Shown in pieces: positions 59,459 to 64,000 of a stretch of DNA of 64,000 bases. Below the pieces are notes generated by a model that had not been told where the DNA came from, ran no database searches, and worked only from the letters and a program-made list of their open reading frames with translations. Where the stretch lies: contig NZ_AOGW02000010.1 of the NCBI RefSeq assembly GCF_000332495.1, positions 372,001 to 436,000 on the forward strand, given 5' to 3'. The translations under genes were made by a program, and so were the position numbers. Position 1 is the stretch's first letter, and every line of letters begins with the position of its first letter. Source of the stretch: Leptospira terpstrae serovar Hualin str. LT 11-33 = ATCC 700639. Lineage in GTDB: Bacteria; Spirochaetota; Leptospiria; Leptospirales; Leptospiraceae.

Positions 59459-60571
59459 ATGTTTCAGTGGATATATGAATCGTTTGGAAACGATTATGGT
59501 TTCCTTAGAGTTTTTAGTTATGTGACTCTCCGTGCAATGATGGCGGGGCTTACTTCTATGTTTATTACCTTTCTTTTTGGGAAAGCGTTGATTTCCTTTC
59601 TTCTTTCCTTGAAGTTTCGAGAGTCTGTCCGTAACGATGGGCCACAGTCGCACGCTGCAAAATCAGGAACTCCTACAATGGGAGGACTAATAATGATTCT
59701 ATCACTTACCGTCTCCACTCTGTTATGGGGAAACCTTTCCAACTTAAATGTTTTGTTACTACTTGTATCAGCCATTCTTTTTGCAGGCCTTGGATTTACA
59801 GACGACTATATGAAGTCTGTGAAAAAAATCAAAGGAGGAATGAGAGCAAGAACCAAATTCCTTGTGACCATATTCTTTGCAGTATCGATTACTACCCTTT
59901 ACTTTTACTTTACGGGAAAATCAAACGTAGTGGTAACCAAAGGGATTGTATTTACAATCACAGATTTGTTTTTGCCTTTTGTGAAAGGTCCAGTTTGGAA
60001 TTTAGGATACCTCGCTGTTCCCTTCGCCATCATCGTGTTAATTGGTAGTTCTCATGCTGTCAATTTGACCGATGGTTTAGATGGCCTAGCTTCGGGAACC
60101 GTAGTGATTGCGACAGCAACTTTCGCCTTAATTTCTTATGTATCAGGAACTCCTTCTGCAGCAAACTACCTACACATTCCCTACCTGCCTGGATCTCATG
60201 AATATGCGGTTTTTCTTGCAGGACTATCGGGGGCCTTACTCGGATTTTTATGGTTCAATTGCCATCCAGCACAAGTATTTATGGGAGATACAGGTTCCTT
60301 ATTTCTCGGATCCACATTGGGGCTTGTGGCCATTATGTTAAAAAAAGAAATCCTTCTTGTGATCCTTGGAGGAATTTTTGTAGCAGAAGCTGTTAGCGTC
60401 ATTTTACAGGTTGGTTCCTTCAAACTTACTGGAAAAAGAATTTTTAAAATGGCACCACTGCACCACCATTTTGAATTGTCCGGTTGGTCAGAAGAGAAAG
60501 TTGTGATTCGTTTTTGGATCATAGGAATCATTCTTGCCATCATTACTTTGTCTACCCTAAAGATCCAATAG
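59459..60571 (+). CDS. mraY: Phospho-MurNAc-pentapeptide transferase MraY
   Basis: Transfers phospho-MurNAc-pentapeptide to undecaprenyl phosphate, forming lipid I. Ten or so transmembrane helices are predicted. Active-site motifs are [26 protein letters not shown] and [15 protein letters not shown]. 370 residues, the family length. A GGGGAAGAAG ribosome binding site precedes the ATG, ten bases after murE. In many bacteria murF precedes mraY; here it does not. Confidence 0.96.
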   Translation: MFQWIYESFGNDYGFLRVFSYVTLRAMMAGLTSMFITFLFGKALISFLLSLKFRESVRNDGPQSHAAKSGTPTMGGLIMILSLTVSTLLWGNLSNLNVLLLLVSAILFAGLGFTDDYMKSVKKIKGGMRARTKFLVTIFFAVSITTLYFYFTGKSNVVVTKGIVFTITDLFLPFVKGPVWNLGYLAVPFAIIVLIGSSHAVNLTDGLDGLASGTVVIATATFALISYVSGTPSAANYLHIPYLPGSHEYAVFLAGLSGALLGFLWFNCHPAQVFMGDTGSLFLGSTLGLVAIMLKKEILLVILGGIFVAEAVSVILQVGSFKLTGKRIFKMAPLHHHFELSGWSEEKVVIRFWIIGIILAIITLSTLKIQ

Positions 60572-60597
60572 CGAATCGGAAAAGTTTTACACCAGTT

Positions 60598-61746
60598 ATG
60601 GAAATCTACAGGTCAATAAAAAACCTCTTTCGATTTGGATACTCGAGGTTTGACGGGCCTGTACTGTATGGAATTTTCTTTTTATTTGGAATGGGTATTG
60701 TTATTATGTACAGTGCCTCCGTCATTCCCGCCGAACGAGAGTTTTCTGATCCCAATTATTATTTAAACAAACAATTAGTGTGGGGAACGCTAGGCATTCT
60801 TAGTTTTTTAATTTTTAGCCAAATTCCTTATCAATTTTTAGTACGTTGGTCTTTTCTATTTTCTGTTTTTAGTTTGTTATTACTCATTTCAGTTTTTATT
60901 CCAGGCCTTGGTAAATCGGTAGGGACAAGTTATGGACGGAGTTTCAATCGTTGGATCCAAATTGGGGGAGTCCAAATCCAACCTTCTGAATTTTCCAAAA
61001 TCAGTATTTTACTTTTTTCCTCTTATTTCTTTTACAATTTTGATTTCAAAAAAGTAAAATGGGATCGAAAGAAGATTGTTTCGGTTTTACTCATTTTTGC
61101 TACTTTGGTTCTGATTGTAATTGAACCCGCCTTTGGAACTACGATTGAACTTCTCCTTGTTTTATTTTTCTTTGTTTTACTGGCTGGGTTTCCTATGAAA
61201 CGGCTGTTGATTCTAGGAGCATCCATTCTTCCTCTTCTCGTGGTTCTTGTGACCCAAGTGGGATACAGAAAAAAACGTTTAGAGATTTGGCTCGATCCTT
61301 ATAAATTTCGATTTGATGAGGGTCATCAATTGGTGACAAGTTTTCGCGCTTTCTTTGATGGAGGAAGTTTTGGTCGTCCCGTAGGTTCTGGTTATGCGCA
61401 CAGGTATTTGGCATATAGCCACACTGACTTTGTGATGGCCTCCTTTGTAGAGGATTTTGGTTTTTTCGGATTTTTGTTATTTTTATCAGTGGTGATTTTT
61501 CTTTTTGTAAGAATTTATTTTTTACTGCAGCGTACCAAAGACAAATTGGGATTTTTTTTGGGTTCGGGGATTCTTTTTCTCTTTGGATTCCAAACAATTT
61601 TGAATCTTTTTGTTGTCACTGGGATTGTACCAGTCACTGGAATTTCCTTACCTTTTTTAAGTTATGGAGGATCTTCCCTCATTACAATTTTTATCCTATT
61701 CGGAATTCTTGCCAACATCACCAGTAAAGAGAATTTGGTATTATGA
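60598..61746 (+). CDS. ftsW: SEDS-family glycosyltransferase FtsW
   Basis: Polymerises lipid II at the division site. The protein has about ten transmembrane helices, with MYSASVIPAEREFSDPNYYL near the start, GRSFNRWIQIGGVQIQPSEF after the central loops, and GIVPVTGISLPFLSYGGSSL near the C-terminus. It begins at ATG 60598 (382 residues). An open frame to 60484 overlaps mraY and is not expected. It lies 26 bases after mraY and overlaps murG by four bases. Naming FtsW, not RodA, follows from its dcw position. Confidence 0.9.
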   Translation: MEIYRSIKNLFRFGYSRFDGPVLYGIFFLFGMGIVIMYSASVIPAEREFSDPNYYLNKQLVWGTLGILSFLIFSQIPYQFLVRWSFLFSVFSLLLLISVFIPGLGKSVGTSYGRSFNRWIQIGGVQIQPSEFSKISILLFSSYFFYNFDFKKVKWDRKKIVSVLLIFATLVLIVIEPAFGTTIELLLVLFFFVLLAGFPMKRLLILGASILPLLVVLVTQVGYRKKRLEIWLDPYKFRFDEGHQLVTSFRAFFDGGSFGRPVGSGYAHRYLAYSHTDFVMASFVEDFGFFGFLLFLSVVIFLFVRIYFLLQRTKDKLGFFLGSGILFLFGFQTILNLFVVTGIVPVTGISLPFLSYGGSSLITIFILFGILANITSKENLVL

Positions 61747-62820
61747 ATGGATCCGTATTGATTGCAGCCGGAGGAACCGGTGGACATATATCTCCCGGTG
61801 TGGCACTTGCCGAAGTTTTGGCTGAAAAGATTACCACATTTGGATTTGATGCGGTTTATCTGCATTCTCTTGTGCGTAACAAAGACAATCCAGATCTTTT
61901 AAATCCACCTTGTACCGTTCTCTGGCATAATGTGCCTCAGTTAGGTGGATTCAGAACCATCTTATATCCATTTTTATTTTTATACCCCTTCCTTAAGACA
62001 ATCTTACTGTTTCATAAACTAAAAGTAAGGGCTGTGGTCGGAATGGGTGGGTATTCTAGTTTACCCCGCCATTCTTTACGCGATACTTTTTCGAAAAAAA
62101 TTATATCTTTGTGAACAAAACTGTGTTCCAGGAAAAATTACACGTATCTTTGCTCGGTTTTCCGAAAAACTCGCATTCAGTTTTCCCTTAGCCGAAGGAT
62201 ATTCTATTTCTGGAAAAACGATAGGTAATCCCATTCGTAAGCGGGTGATCCCAGAACAATTAAACATCAGACAAAACGAAAACTTACATGAAGGAAGAAA
62301 GAATACGGTCAATGTCCTCGTTCTTGGCGGATCCCAAGGGGCAAGACAACTCAACCAAATGATTTTAAAAGCAATGGAGAATCCGGAGATTGCAAACAAA
62401 TATAAATTTCGTTTGTTAACGGGTACTTCTTTGTATGAAGAAACCAAACGTAAATCCGTGGGAGATGCAGAAATCATTTCTTATGCAAACGATATGAAAC
62501 CCAATTATGAATGGGCAAACATTGTGGTTGCAAGGTCTGGTGCCGGAGTTCTTGCGGAATGTTTGGTTTTTGGTCTTCCGATGATTCTGATTCCTTACCC
62601 TTATGCTGCCGACAACCACCAAAAAGAAAATGCAAACTATATTGAATCACAAGGTGCAGCAGTTACCATTCATTCTACTTCGGAAGATCCGACAAGGCTT
62701 GTGCAGATTTTACTCGGATGGAAGGATCATTCAGAAATTCTCCGAGAAATGGGACATACCTCTCTCGCACTTTCTAATGTTAATGCGGCCTACCAAACAG
62801 TTTCCTATTTTTTTCACTAA
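61743..62820 (+). pseudogene. murG: murG, interrupted by a one-base frameshift
   Basis: MurG adds GlcNAc to lipid I, producing lipid II, and is normally essential. The first frame (ATG 61743, ATGA overlap with ftsW) has the N-terminal loop AAGGTGGHISPGVALAE up to VGMGGYSSLP and then stops at 62112-62114. The remainder continues in another frame with AILYAILFRKKLYLCEQN, GGSQGARQLN and VVARSGAGVLAEC, ending TAA 62818-62820. One extra C in the CCCC run at 62064-62067 explains it; removing it restores a normal MurG of about 358 residues. It may be a sequencing error, a polymorphism or +1 frameshifting at CCC-C. Confidence 0.85.
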
Positions 62821-62840
62821 ACAAAATTGAAGTTTTAACA

Positions 62841-64000
62841 ATGAAAGGTCCTATATTATTTTTGGGAATTGGGGGGAGTGGGATGTCAAGCCTTGCCCAT
62901 ATGGCACTCGACTTAAAACTTCCCGTCCTCGGTTATGACAAAAAAAAATCAGAAACAACTGAATACTTAGAAAAACGCGGAGCCATTATCAAAAATGATA
63001 TCACAAAGATTCCATTAGAGGGAATTGAGATGGTAGTTTTTAGTTCAGCCATCAATGATAAACACAAACAAGTGTTTGATGAAATAAAAAACAAAAAGAT
63101 TCCCTTAAAACATAGATCTGAATTTATGCATCTTTTGGTTTCCAACCAAAAATCCATTTCCGTTGCTGGTAGTCATGGTAAAACTTCAACAACAACTATG
63201 GTTTCTCAAATTCTTACAGAATTGGGAATGGATCCAACCATTATGATTGGTGGTGATACTAGTCTTTTGGAAAAACGAGGTGGGAAAATAGGAACAGGAA
63301 AGTATGCTGTTTACGAATCAGACGAATCAGACGGAACCTTTCTTGGTCACAAAGCCTCCATCCGTCTTTTGACCAATATTGATAATGACCACTTGGATTA
63401 TTACAAAACCAGAGAACGTTTAGAAGCTGCCTTTTTTGAATATATCGCTTTTGGTACGGCAGGGGATTCTGTATTGTATGCCAATGATCCAGGGATACGG
63501 GATGTCCTTCTTCATAAAACTAAGAACCTACAAGTTTCGCAAGACTTTCGACTTTATCTTTGTATCGAAAAACAAGAGATAAAGTCGGATTGGTTTCTTT
63601 CGTTAGAAACAATACTTAGGAACCAACTCATTCCGGTAATTTATGAAATTAAAGAAGATATTCTGGAATTTGATTTTCCTGGATTCGTAACGCTTTCATT
63701 ACAACTTCCTTATCCTGGGGTTCATTATCTTACGAATGGCCTGGTTGCTCTAGTCGGAGCCTTTGTGGCAGGTGTTTCCCCAGAGTTATCTGTTGAAATC
63801 CTATCACGTTATATTGGAGTCAAACGGAGGCAAGAAATCCTAGGAAATTGGAATGAAGTGACGGTAATGGATGATTACGGTCACCACCCCACAGAAATTG
63901 CGATGGTCATTCGGTCCTTAAAAAATAAACTCAAATCAGATGGAAAACTTGTGGTTCTATTCCAACCGCATCGTTACACCCGCACACAGCTGTTAGTCAA
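62841..64000 (+). CDS. murC: UDP-MurNAc-L-alanine ligase MurC, partial
   Basis: Adds L-alanine to UDP-MurNAc, the first peptide step. ATG 62841 lies 20 bases after murG; the gene runs off the right end, with 386 residues visible. The N-terminal nucleotide-binding start reads ILFLGIGGSGMSSLAHMAL, the ATP loop is AGSHGKTSTTTM near residue 110, and YESDESDGTF and FQPHRYTRTQ match the family. The next dcw genes lie beyond the window. Confidence 0.95.
   Translation, partial: MKGPILFLGIGGSGMSSLAHMALDLKLPVLGYDKKKSETTEYLEKRGAIIKNDITKIPLEGIEMVVFSSAINDKHKQVFDEIKNKKIPLKHRSEFMHLLVSNQKSISVAGSHGKTSTTTMVSQILTELGMDPTIMIGGDTSLLEKRGGKIGTGKYAVYESDESDGTFLGHKASIRLLTNIDNDHLDYYKTRERLEAAFFEYIAFGTAGDSVLYANDPGIRDVLLHKTKNLQVSQDFRLYLCIEKQEIKSDWFLSLETILRNQLIPVIYEIKEDILEFDFPGFVTLSLQLPYPGVHYLTNGLVALVGAFVAGVSPELSVEILSRYIGVKRRQEILGNWNEVTVMDDYGHHPTEIAMVIRSLKNKLKSDGKLVVLFQPHRYTRTQLLV

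Overview
The window looks like core chromosome of a spirochaete of the genus Leptospira, more likely a saprophytic-type species. This is inferred from gene content and order, not from a database search. Supporting signs are low-to-moderate GC, frequent TTG and GTG starts, a leptospiral-style OmpL47-type surface protein, a futalosine-type menaquinone pathway (mqnA, mqnC), a meso-DAP type MurE, and the run rplU-prp-rpmA-obgE-proB-proA-nadD-yqeK-LytR-like-rsfS. I see no rRNA, tRNA, CRISPR array, insertion sequence, prophage or integrase. No gene-free stretch exceeds about 180 bases.

Layout. 0-12 kb: a J-domain-like fragment, miaB, an LptF/G permease, a pseudo-receiver coiled-coil protein, mgsA, several small unknowns, a translationally linked pair of secreted TPR and NHL-propeller proteins, and prfC. 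12-22 kb: a membrane PP2C phosphatase, exported OmpL47-type and LysM-FecR proteins, a large Fe-S quinone-linked oxidoreductase divergent from mqnC, a diguanylate cyclase and a GerMN protein. 21.7-28.5 kb: a HAD phosphatase divergent from a three-gene operon (lysine 2,3-aminomutase-like radical SAM enzyme, ATP-grasp ligase, haem-oxygenase-like di-iron oxidase), then a DCC protein, an N-acetylglutamate synthase-like protein, an RNA methyltransferase and bacterioferritin. 28.5-38.4 kb: a thiolase-like protein, a GT9 glycosyltransferase, a PepP-type peptidase, a MarR regulator facing an enoyl-CoA hydratase-family gene, an M20 amidohydrolase with a TolC-type protein, and a YyaL-type thioredoxin-fold protein. 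38.4-45.3 kb: the rplU-to-rsfS run on the minus strand. 45.3-56.6 kb: typA, an AsmA-like protein, an outer-membrane protein, a GAF-PP2C-TPR phosphatase, amt, a lipoprotein, mqnA, cheR and a HIT protein. 56.6 kb to the end: a compact division and cell-wall (dcw) cluster, rsmH-ftsL-murE-mraY-ftsW-murG-murC, running off the right edge.

How the genes work together. Many neighbours overlap by four bases (ATGA), which implies translational coupling. The dcw cluster supplies lipid II synthesis and division functions; ftsI, murD and murF are absent from it. mqnA and mqnC serve menaquinone synthesis, and the Fe-S oxidoreductase beside mqnC probably feeds electrons to menaquinone. Signalling is represented by two PP2C phosphatases, a GGDEF cyclase, CheR and MarR.

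Most noteworthy: the aminomutase/ATP-grasp/di-iron oxidase operon, which looks like an uncharacterised small-molecule pathway; a single-base frameshift in murG at a CCCC run; an RNA methyltransferase whose conserved N-terminus can only be reached from a non-canonical AUA start in an ATAA overlap; three 5' leaders predicted to fold over ribosome binding sites between 48.7 and 53.8 kb; a Prp protease gene next to an L27 that has no cleavable extension; and several enzymes or receiver proteins lacking their usual catalytic residues.
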